A stretch of DNA of 11,051 nt from CAYWTX01 sp964461295. GTDB taxonomy: Bacteria; Planctomycetota; Phycisphaerae; SM23-33. The stretch is from NCBI GenBank assembly GCA_964461295.1, contig CAYWTX010000391.1, positions 1 through 11,051 of the forward strand. The letters run 5' to 3'. Every line of letters starts with the position of its first letter. Position 1 is the stretch's first letter. The notes below the pieces were generated by a model that saw only the letters and a list, made by a program, of their open reading frames with translations, was not told the origin of the DNA and did not search any database. This document shows positions 4,998-11,051 of this stretch, one piece after another. Position numbers and translations under genes: made by a program.

Positions 4998-6098
4998 ATG
5001 ATCACGCACATGCACATCGAGAATTTCAAGTGCTTCAAGGACTTCGACATCGACCTGGGCCCATTCAACGTCCTCATCGGCCCCAACGACTCCGGCAAAA
5101 CGGCGTTCCTGCAGGCGGTGCGGATTGCCGGAAGTATGGGCGCTCAATCCAGGTACTTCCTGGACGAAAGCCTTGGCATCGGCAACCCTCTAGACTCCGT
5201 CTGGAGAGGTGAGTCCAATTGCTCAATCGCGATGAAATTCTATGGTGCTGAACGAGGCACATATGCACCCTATCAACACATCACCTCCGACAATGGTCAG
5301 GATTTCGGGTCAAGACTTGATGCTGACTTTCCTGCTGCCGAGGCAGACAAGAAGAAGGTGTGGGCGAAGACCATACAGCACGATTGGCACAACAAGACCA
5401 TTGGACGAGTAGCGTACTACACCTTCGACCCGTACCATCTGAAAGAGCCGGCGAAGCTCGGGAACAGTATCGGAACGCGAGGAGAGGGGTTCCCCGCTTT
5501 CTTGAGCCACGTCCTCAATACCGAAAGATCCATCTTCGATCGTATTGACCAGGAGTTCGTCAGGAAATTTCCGCACTATCTCGGGGTTGCCACGCCAAGT
5601 GAACCGTTCTCGATCTCCCTTGGCTCGAAGCTCGCATCGTCGCTGCCTGAGAGCAAGACGCCCCAGACCGAGAAGGAGAAGGAATTCCGGATATTCTTGC
5701 ACCTCAAACCGCAGTACGGCAAGCCACTTGATGCCAGAGATGTCTCAGATGGCATAATCCTGTCCTTGGCGTATCTGACACTGGGTTGTCTGCCCAAGCC
5801 GCCCGACATTCTGTTGATCGAAGAACCCGAGAACGGCGTCCACCATGCCAGCCTCAAAGACATCGTGTCCACTCTTCGCCAACTCAGCACCGAGAAGGGC
5901 GTGCAGGTGATCCTGACCACGCATTCTCCTTACCTTCTCGACCAAGTCGAGCCGGACGAGGTACGGGCGTTCTCGAAGGACGCCGAAGGCGCGGTACATG
6001 CCCGCAAACTCTCCGATCTTGATGACGTGGAGGATATGAAGAAAGACTTCATGACAGGCGAGATATGGGGCATCCTTTCCGAAGCGCACGGGATATGA
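4998..6098 (+). CDS. AAA/ABC-type (AAA_21, OLD-like) ATPase of a two-gene cassette
   Basis: A 366-residue SMC/ABC-like ATPase. Residues 3-45 are the typical start (HMHIENFKCFKDFDIDLGPF) with Walker A GPNDSGKT at 28-35. The C-terminal half holds an ABC-signature-like VSDGIILSLAYLTL, Walker B ILLIEEPENGVHH with Glu275/Glu276, and the switch histidine His309 in VILTTHSPYLLDQV. The end (DFMTGEIWGILSEAHGI) is usual for ATPases encoded beside DUF4276 genes, as I recall the group. There is no TOPRIM domain on this chain, unlike OLD or GajA nucleases, so the effector is probably the next gene, whose start overlaps this stop (ATGA, 6095-6098). AGGAAGG at 4985-4991 supports the start. Base composition is lower in GC than the flanking genes (47% in 5221-5280, counted by eye), suggesting separate origin. 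Role inferred: ATP-driven sensor or regulator in a defence-type pair; the ATPase call itself is firm. Confidence 0.88.
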   Translation: MITHMHIENFKCFKDFDIDLGPFNVLIGPNDSGKTAFLQAVRIAGSMGAQSRYFLDESLGIGNPLDSVWRGESNCSIAMKFYGAERGTYAPYQHITSDNGQDFGSRLDADFPAAEADKKKVWAKTIQHDWHNKTIGRVAYYTFDPYHLKEPAKLGNSIGTRGEGFPAFLSHVLNTERSIFDRIDQEFVRKFPHYLGVATPSEPFSISLGSKLASSLPESKTPQTEKEKEFRIFLHLKPQYGKPLDARDVSDGIILSLAYLTLGCLPKPPDILLIEEPENGVHHASLKDIVSTLRQLSTEKGVQVILTTHSPYLLDQVEPDEVRAFSKDAEGAVHARKLSDLDDVEDMKKDFMTGEIWGILSEAHGI

Positions 6099-6778
6099 CC
6101 ATGGAGAGGAACAAACGCCAGGCGAAGGTGTTCGTCTTCGGAGACGGCCCAAACGAACTGGGTGCGCGTCTTGGCCTGTTGCTGGCGCCCGAGGAGTTGC
6201 CCGCTCTTCCTCGCCTCGTACATCGCCTGCTGGATGATCCCCAGGAGGTTACCTACAGATGTGACAGGCTTATCCACGTCGAGCACTCGCGAGGCAAAGG
6301 CGACGTCTACGAGAGGAAGACCAAGGCGTCCATTGCCAAGGCAAAGAGTCTGGGGTTTGTTGCAGTTGTCATACTGCGCGACAGCGACCGAAAGCCCTCC
6401 GCAATGAAGCTCGACCCGCTTGCGCGTGGCCGTGACGCGATGGCCGGGGAGTCCTTGGCCTGTGCCGTAGGCTGTGCCGTCGAGACATTTGACGCTTGGA
6501 TGATCTGCGACGGCAAGGCGGTGGGCGGCGCGGGCGGGAACGCCTCGCGATCCCATCCCGACCCGGAGTGCCTGAACGGGAAGGAAACCACCGGGGACCA
6601 CCCCAAGGACCGGGCCATCGAGCTCTTCGGCAGCGGAGACGTACTCACGGATTGCTATGCGAGGGTTGCGGCGTGCGTCGACCTGACGTTCCTGGCGAAG
6701 TGCTGCCCGCTGGGCTTCGCCCCGTTCGCCAAAGAAGTACGAGAGCGGATCAAGCCTGTGGTGACGGGAACGCCGTAG
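6095..6778 (+). CDS. DUF4276-like protein, putative TOPRIM-related effector of the ATPase pair
   Basis: A 227-residue protein. Features seen: an N-terminal strand and Gly-rich turn KVFVFGDGPNELG (11-23), a central hydrophobic strand with an acidic turn GFVAVVILRDSDRK (Asp96, Asp98), the segment ACAVGCAVETFDAWMICDG (122-140) that resembles the DUF4276 'v-E-EaWlla' block (Glu130, Asp133, Trp135), and a helical end (FAPFAKEVRERIKP). The pattern of a first acidic turn, a later D-x-D and E-x-x-x-W is TOPRIM-like, so a metal-dependent nuclease is possible but not shown. The ATG at 6095 overlaps the ATPase stop, the usual sign of translational coupling; an ATG at 6065 is open in frame but lies within the ATPase gene without need, and 6101 is another option. 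The stop is nine bases from the mutS stop on the other strand. Analogy: PARIS (AriA ATPase with AriB, DUF4435). Confidence 0.68.
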   Translation: MTMERNKRQAKVFVFGDGPNELGARLGLLLAPEELPALPRLVHRLLDDPQEVTYRCDRLIHVEHSRGKGDVYERKTKASIAKAKSLGFVAVVILRDSDRKPSAMKLDPLARGRDAMAGESLACAVGCAVETFDAWMICDGKAVGGAGGNASRSHPDPECLNGKETTGDHPKDRAIELFGSGDVLTDCYARVAACVDLTFLAKCCPLGFAPFAKEVRERIKPVVTGTP

Positions 6779-6787
6779 CGTGACCCC

Positions 6788-9487
6788 CTACAACTCCGCC
6801 TTGAGTTTCCGCAGCAGGTCCAGGGCCTGTACCGGCGTCAAGTTGTCCAGATCGGCGTGCTTGAGTTCGTTCGCCACGCGGGCGGCGGGGTCGGCGAACA
6901 GTTGCATCTGGGCGGCCGCGGCGCGGGCGCGCTTGGCCAGTTCGGGCATGTCCAAGCCTTCGGCGAGGTGCGCCTGGAGCTGCGGGAGAAGCTGCCGCGC
7001 CCGCTCGACTACTTCCTTCGGCACGCCGGCCAGGCGCGCCACGTGCACGCCGTAGCTGCGGTCGGTGCCGCCGCGGGTGATTTTGTGCAGGAAGACCACT
7101 TCGTCGGCCCACTCGCGAACGGCGATGTTCAGGTTCGTCGTGCCGTCCAGCACCCGCTCCAGTTCGGTCAACTCGTGGTAGTGCGTGGCGAACAGCGTGC
7201 GGCACTTCAGTCGCAGGGCGATGTACTCGCTGATCGCCCACGCCAGCGCCAGGCCGTCGTACGTGCTCGTGCCGCGGCCGACTTCGTCCAGGATCACCAG
7301 CGAGCGGGCCGTCGCGTTGTTCAGGATGTTCGCCGTCTCGACCATCTCCAGCATGAACGTGCTGAGCCCGGCCGTCAGTTCGTCGGCCGCGCCGACGCGA
7401 GTGAAGATGCGGTCGGCCAGGCCGATCGTCGCCTCCCGGGCGGGAATGAAGCTGCCAGCCTGGGCGAGCAACACCAGCAGGGCGGTCTGGCGGATGTAGG
7501 TGCTTTTGCCGGCCATGTTGGGCCCCGTGATGATCAGCACGCGGTCGTTCTTGGCGCCCATGTCCACGTCGTTGGGGACGAACCGCTCCTTGAGGTGCTC
7601 GGCCAGGACGGGGTGTTTGCCGGCCACGATCCGCAGGACGTTGTCCTGCGTCATCGCCGGGCGCTTGTAGCCCCGCTCCACCGCGAGTTGGGCCAGCGCC
7701 GCCAGCACGTCCAGCGTGGCGATCGCCCCGGCGGCCGCCTGAAGCGCCGGCAGGTGGGCGGCCAGGTCGACGCGCACCTCCTCGAACAGCCGCGCCTCCA
7801 TCGCCCTGGCCCGCTCGGCGGCGGTCAGCACCTCGCTCTCGTACCGCTTCAGTTCGTCGGTGATGTAGCGTTCGGCGTTCTTGAGCGTCTGCTTGCGGAC
7901 GTAGTCGGCCGGGACCTTGTCCTCGTGGGCGTTGGTGATTTCGATGTAGTATCCGAATACCTTGTTGTAACCGACCTTGAGGTTGCCGATGCCGGTTCGG
8001 CGGATCTGCTCGGCCTGGTAGCCCGCCAGCCAGCTCTGCCCGTCGTGCCCGACGCGGCGCAGGCGGTCGAGTTCCTCGCAGTGGCCGGCGGCGATCACCC
8101 CGCCGTCGCGCACGACGTTGGGGCAGTCGGGGTCGATCGCGCGGGCGATCAGCGCCGCCGGTTCGTCCAGCCCCAGCAGCCTGGGGCGCACGTCGGCCAG
8201 CAGTTCGGCTGCGCAGCCCTCGACGGCCGCGGCCAGGCGCGGAAGCAGGGCGAGCGAGCTGCCCAGGGCGACCAGTTCGCGCGGTCGCACGCGAACGAGA
8301 GCGATGTTCGCCGCGATGCGGTCGATCTGCCCCACGCCCTGGAGCGGCTCGCGCACGGCTGCCAGCCGCTTGCGGTCGGCGGCCAACTCTTCCACGGCGT
8401 CGTGGCGGGCCACGATGCCCGAGTATCGCGTCAGCGGGAACGTCAGCCACCGCTCCAGCAGGCGTGCGCCCATGCCCGTGCACGTGCGGTCGATGCAGGC
8501 CAGCAAACTGCCCGCCCGCTTGCCGCCGCGGAGCGTGCGCTGCACCTCCAGACACCGCAGCGTGTTGCCGTCGATGATCATGTGGTCGCCGCGCTCCACG
8601 CGCCGCAGCGAACGGATGTGCTCCAGGGCCGTCTTCTGCGTCTCGCGCAGGTACTCAATCACCGCCCCCGCGGCCGAGACCGACGCGTCCCATCCGTCGA
8701 AGCCGAACCCCGCCAGCGTGGCGGTGCGGAAGTGCTCGTGCAGCTTGCCCGTCGCGTTGCGGGCGTCGAACGCCCACGCCGGGCGCGACGTCGGCGTCGC
8801 CCCCACCGCCTGTCGCAGCGACTCGCGAAACGCCGGCGCGTCGTGCGGCGATCCCTCGGCCACGATCACCTCGGCCGGCCGGATGCGGACGAGTTCGTCC
8901 AGCGCATGGTCGGCCGGGGCGAGCATCGTGCAGAACTCGCCGCTGGAAAGCTCCACCCAGGCGAGCCCCACCGGGGAATTGTCGGTTGTGAGAGATTGCA
9001 GGTTCCCTGCGCCCTGAGGCCTGCCCGCTTCAGCGGCGCAGGTCTCGGACGAAGGCGTTCGTCTCCCGCCATCGGGCATGAAGATCGCCGCCAGGAAGTT
9101 GGACTCGCGCTGTTCGAGCAGCGCCTCGTCGGTGAGCGTGCCCGGCGTGATCAGGCGGACTACGTCGCGCTTCACCAGCCCCTTGGCGGTCTTGGGGTCC
9201 TCCACCTGCTCGCAGATGGCCACGCGAAGTCCCGCGCGCACCAGGCGCGCGAGGTAGCTGTCCAGCGCGTGGTAGGGAATGCCCGCCAGCGGGACCGCGG
9301 TGGGGCCCTTGGAGCGGCTGGTGAGCGCCAGGCCCAGGACGCGCGACGCGGTCTTGGCGTCGTCGTGGAACATCTCGTAGAAATCCCCCATGCGGAACAG
9401 CAGGAGGTAGTCGCCGTACTGCTCCTTGAACGCGCGGTACTGGCGCATCGCGGGCGTGTCGAGTTCGGGGACGTTCGCGTCGGTCAT
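6788..9487 (-). CDS. mutS: DNA mismatch repair protein MutS
   Basis: An 899-residue MutS (E. coli 853). It recognises mismatches and small loops and recruits MutL using ATP. Domain I: FRMGDFYEMF with the mismatch-wedging Phe36-x-Glu38 at the same numbering as E. coli. The connector follows (VGLAWVELSSGEF from 173), then lever and clamp. In the clamp, GYYIEITNAHEDKVP and YVRKQTLKNAERY are canonical. ATPase: Walker A GPNMAGKST at 655-663, Walker B LVILDEVGRGTS with Asp734/Glu735, and ATHYHELTELE. The end LDNLTPVQALDLLRKLKAEL is the usual C-terminal oligomerisation helix. About 30 extra residues (139-172) lie between LAAIFMPDG and VGLAWVE; their DNA carries a long hairpin (9006-9042). The start ATG 9487 has no Shine-Dalgarno but a promoter-like pair just upstream. 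It is convergent with the ATPase/DUF4276 cassette. Confidence 0.97.
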   Translation of the reverse strand: MTDANVPELDTPAMRQYRAFKEQYGDYLLLFRMGDFYEMFHDDAKTASRVLGLALTSRSKGPTAVPLAGIPYHALDSYLARLVRAGLRVAICEQVEDPKTAKGLVKRDVVRLITPGTLTDEALLEQRESNFLAAIFMPDGGRRTPSSETCAAEAGRPQGAGNLQSLTTDNSPVGLAWVELSSGEFCTMLAPADHALDELVRIRPAEVIVAEGSPHDAPAFRESLRQAVGATPTSRPAWAFDARNATGKLHEHFRTATLAGFGFDGWDASVSAAGAVIEYLRETQKTALEHIRSLRRVERGDHMIIDGNTLRCLEVQRTLRGGKRAGSLLACIDRTCTGMGARLLERWLTFPLTRYSGIVARHDAVEELAADRKRLAAVREPLQGVGQIDRIAANIALVRVRPRELVALGSSLALLPRLAAAVEGCAAELLADVRPRLLGLDEPAALIARAIDPDCPNVVRDGGVIAAGHCEELDRLRRVGHDGQSWLAGYQAEQIRRTGIGNLKVGYNKVFGYYIEITNAHEDKVPADYVRKQTLKNAERYITDELKRYESEVLTAAERARAMEARLFEEVRVDLAAHLPALQAAAGAIATLDVLAALAQLAVERGYKRPAMTQDNVLRIVAGKHPVLAEHLKERFVPNDVDMGAKNDRVLIITGPNMAGKSTYIRQTALLVLLAQAGSFIPAREATIGLADRIFTRVGAADELTAGLSTFMLEMVETANILNNATARSLVILDEVGRGTSTYDGLALAWAISEYIALRLKCRTLFATHYHELTELERVLDGTTNLNIAVREWADEVVFLHKITRGGTDRSYGVHVARLAGVPKEVVERARQLLPQLQAHLAEGLDMPELAKRARAAAAQMQLFADPAARVANELKHADLDNLTPVQALDLLRKLKAEL
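9006..9042. repeat. 15-bp hairpin inside the mutS coding sequence
   Basis: CCTGCGCC (9006-9013) pairs perfectly with GGCGCAGG (9035-9042). The stem continues with CTGAGGC (9014-9020) against GCTTCAG (9027-9033), including one G-T wobble and one bulged C (9034), and closes on a 6-base loop (9021-9026). It falls in the part of mutS that encodes the extra residues of the connector region, and an ATTGTCG unit identical to the intergenic heptamer lies close by at 8978-8984. Confidence 0.8.
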
Positions 9488-9496
9488 CGTGAGGCG

Positions 9497-9525
9497 ATGA
9501 TAGCGCGGACGGGCGAATAGAACAA
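9497..9525 (-). promoter_or_regulatory. candidate mutS promoter, possibly leaderless
   Basis: On the minus strand TTGTTC (9525-9520) and TATCAT (9502-9497, 5 of 6 to consensus) are 17 bases apart. Transcription would begin about 9490, two or three bases before the ATG at 9487, matching the absence of a Shine-Dalgarno. Confidence 0.4.
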
Positions 9526-9545
9526 GCGTTCGGAGCAGAAGAGCG

Positions 9546-9561
9546 GGTCACTTCAGTGACC
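9546..9561. repeat. 16-bp palindrome shared with the coaE upstream repeat
   Basis: GGTCACTTCAGTGACC, with 7-bp arms around TC, is identical to 1843-1858. It lies between the beta-propeller gene and mutS, 59 bases before the mutS start. On the minus strand it would form a short hairpin about 75 bases after the propeller gene stop, followed by CGCTCTTC and not by a T run. Confidence 0.8.
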
Positions 9562-9581
9562 GGTTCCGGGCTCCCGGTTCC
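9560..9581. repeat. CCGGTTCC direct repeat
   Basis: CCGGTTCC occurs at 9560-9567 and 9574-9581, with GGGCTC between, so that CCGG-GCTC-CCGG can also pair. It is adjacent to the 16-bp palindrome and may belong to the same dispersed element. Confidence 0.55.
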
Positions 9582-9634
9582 CCATGCCATACTTGCCCTA
9601 CAGTCCCCGGTACGCCTCGCGCCGGTGCCCTGTG

Positions 9635-11051
9635 CTACTTCGCCGCCGCTCGCACGTCCAGGCACTTCATCTCGTGCAGGTCGCGCACCAGCAGCCGTCC
9701 GCCCGCCAGCGCCATCGGCGCCCATGCCTGCCCGCCCACCGCGGCCAGCACCTTCGCCGTCGCCAGCACCTTCATCCGCTCGGCCGACGCCTCCACCAGG
9801 GACAGCTCGCCCGTTTCCCCGTGCAGCACGAAGAGCAACCCGTCGCCCGCGATGACCGACCCGCTGTCGAACACCCGTTCCGGCCCGCTTCGCCACCGCA
9901 GCTTGCCGTCCAGGTTCATGCACACCAGGCCGTTGCTTCCGTCCTTGTTGTGGAACTTGTCGAAGCTCTGCGCGTAGATGTGCCCGCCATACACCACCGG
10001 CGTGTGGATGTGCGGCGTGCAGTCGTTGCTGTCGCGCAGCGTCCACTCGGCCGACCACTGCTCGCCCCGGCGCGCGACGCTGAGAATGCCGCAGCCGTAG
10101 CGGTAACCGCCGGAGACGAAGAGGCGGTCCTCGGCGATCTGCACCGGCATGGGGATGGGGATGTTGAACTTCCGCGTCGTGTGCGTGTACCACAGCAGCT
10201 TGCCCGTGGCCGCGTCCACGCCACTGACGGCGGCCGGCTGGCTTGCGAGCGACAGGTTCGCGAGTAAGACGGCCTGGTCGACGCCGCCAAGCCGCACAAG
10301 TTGCGGCGAGATGTGGGTGAACCATGCCCGCCCGATGAACGGCGAGCGCCAGCGGATGGTGCCGCCGGCGATCTCGTAAGCCGCCACGCCCACCATCTCC
10401 GTCTGCGGCGCCACGATCACCGTCCCCTTGTACAGCAACGGGCACTGCGTGAAGCCCCACTTGGGCACGGCGGCGTACCGCCGATGGGCTCCTTTGCCCA
10501 GCAGGAAACTGTTGCGGTACGTGGCGTCCGGCACGTCGTCCATGCTCTTGGCGCAACCGGGGAAGTCTTTGATGAGATGCCCGGACCAGGCGGGCTTGTG
10601 CGTGCTGCGGCTGATGCAGTGCAGCGGACCCGTCGAGCCCAGCACGTAGACGTTGTTGACATCGACGGCCGGAACCGACCGCGAACTGACGATCGCCCCT
10701 TCGCGGGCGCTGTTATTGGCGTCCCACGCGAAGCGCCACTTCTCCTTGCCCGTGGCGAGGTCCAAGCAGCGAAGGGCCTCGTCTTCCGCGACTGCCGTGC
10801 CGCTGTTCGAGCCGTACCCCGACTCGGCCGAGGGCGGCAGGGGGGCCGTCAGCCCGCGCGGCAGGCGGTCGACAATGAACACCTCGCCGCCATGCACGAC
10901 CGGAACGCTCCAACCCTTGCTGAGCGGCACGGTCCATAACACGACCGGGCCGGCTGCCGGCCATGTGCGGGCAAGACCTTTCTCCGGCGCGACGCCGTTG
11001 CCGTCAGGCCCGTGCAGTCGCGGCCAGTCCGCGCCGCGCGCGGCGCCGGCG
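9635..11051 (-). CDS. PQQ-like beta-propeller repeat protein, N-terminus outside window
   Basis: The minus-strand frame is open from the right edge to TAG at 9635-9637, at least 471 residues. It begins with DWPRLHGPDGNGVAPEKGL and LARTWPAAGPVVLWTVPL, the standard opening of the large planctomycetal group of PQQ-repeat (quinoprotein-like) proteins, where W-P-x-x-R/H-G-P-x-x-x-G is typical. Blade motifs with the A-x-D/N-x-x-TGK-x-x-W signature recur: CLDLATGKEKWRFAW, GVDAATGKLLWYTHT, MNLDGKLRWRSG. The end CLDVRAAAK closes the propeller. Members are usually exported; the signal peptide would be upstream of the window. The fold is an 8-bladed beta-propeller, and most of this group have no demonstrated enzyme activity. 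A GTG at 10942 could be mistaken for the start, but the homologous opening continues upstream of it. The function is unknown; a role as a periplasmic scaffold or binding protein is inference. Confidence 0.9.
   Translation of the reverse strand, partial: AGAARGADWPRLHGPDGNGVAPEKGLARTWPAAGPVVLWTVPLSKGWSVPVVHGGEVFIVDRLPRGLTAPLPPSAESGYGSNSGTAVAEDEALRCLDLATGKEKWRFAWDANNSAREGAIVSSRSVPAVDVNNVYVLGSTGPLHCISRSTHKPAWSGHLIKDFPGCAKSMDDVPDATYRNSFLLGKGAHRRYAAVPKWGFTQCPLLYKGTVIVAPQTEMVGVAAYEIAGGTIRWRSPFIGRAWFTHISPQLVRLGGVDQAVLLANLSLASQPAAVSGVDAATGKLLWYTHTTRKFNIPIPMPVQIAEDRLFVSGGYRYGCGILSVARRGEQWSAEWTLRDSNDCTPHIHTPVVYGGHIYAQSFDKFHNKDGSNGLVCMNLDGKLRWRSGPERVFDSGSVIAGDGLLFVLHGETGELSLVEASAERMKVLATAKVLAAVGGQAWAPMALAGGRLLVRDLHEMKCLDVRAAAK

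Noticed and set aside
2463..5147. Very long open frame on the minus strand (about 890 codons) across rho and its flanks
   Set aside because: It is antisense to rho, is extremely rich in His, Arg, Gly and Leu as expected from GC-rich shadow frames, shows no motifs and runs through repeats.
6750..8555. Minus-strand open frame of about 600 codons overlapping mutS in another frame, and a similar one at 9030-10556
   Set aside because: Arg/Gly/Pro-rich out-of-frame translations of high-GC genes; mutS and the propeller gene explain the DNA.
6857..9520. Long plus-strand open frame (about 890 codons) opposite mutS
   Set aside because: Antisense shadow of a gene with complete MutS motifs; composition is biased and no domain is recognisable.
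10940..10942. GTG at 10942 as start of the beta-propeller gene
   Set aside because: The frame stays open to the window edge and encodes the conserved opening motif of the family upstream of this codon.

Overview
The window reads as a high-GC bacterial chromosome segment, most likely from a member of the Planctomycetota (Phycisphaerae-like). This is an inference. It rests on the truncated PQQ-type beta-propeller gene at the right edge, whose N-terminal motif (Asp-Trp-Pro...His-Gly-Pro-Asp-Gly-Asn-Gly) is a common planctomycetal style. A Rho factor with a very long Ala/Pro-rich N-terminal extension and an abundance of small hairpin repeats between genes also fit. No rRNA, tRNA, CRISPR array or transposase was seen.

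Left part (1-1772) is an accessory islet. It holds the tail of an unknown upstream frame, a small XRE-type helix-turn-helix gene (210-509), a C-terminal remnant of a bioF-like gene (538-795) with no start and no N-terminal two thirds, a VapB/VapC pair (823-1446) and an orphan UPF0175-type antitoxin (1536-1772). Three toxin-antitoxin-like units thus sit around a decayed biotin or amino-ketone synthase gene.

Centre (1816-4649) is housekeeping: coaE (dephospho-CoA kinase) followed on the same strand by rho (transcription terminator). A near-perfect 24-bp-arm inverted repeat lies just before coaE. A 186-bp leader with three small hairpins separates coaE from rho, and a clear Shine-Dalgarno fixes the rho start at 2721, not further upstream.

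The stretch 4650-4997 has no gene but is packed with repeats: two arrays of a 7-bp unit, a GC-rich 8-bp hairpin, and three successive hairpins that share a GAA loop. It leads into a two-gene cassette (4998-6778) with an ATGA stop/start overlap: an AAA/ABC-type ATPase and a DUF4276-like, possibly TOPRIM-related protein. This is the best candidate in the window for a little-described (probably anti-mobile-element) system. It lies between the converging 3' ends of rho and mutS.

Right part (minus strand): mutS (9487 to 6788), complete with all key mismatch-binding and ATPase motifs, but with about 30 extra residues in the connector region encoded by DNA that contains a 15-bp hairpin. Upstream of it is a 16-bp palindrome copy that also occurs before coaE, then the 3' part of a PQQ-like beta-propeller protein running off the right edge. 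Both coaE and mutS lack a visible Shine-Dalgarno and have promoter-like hexamers right at the start codon, which suggests leaderless transcripts.
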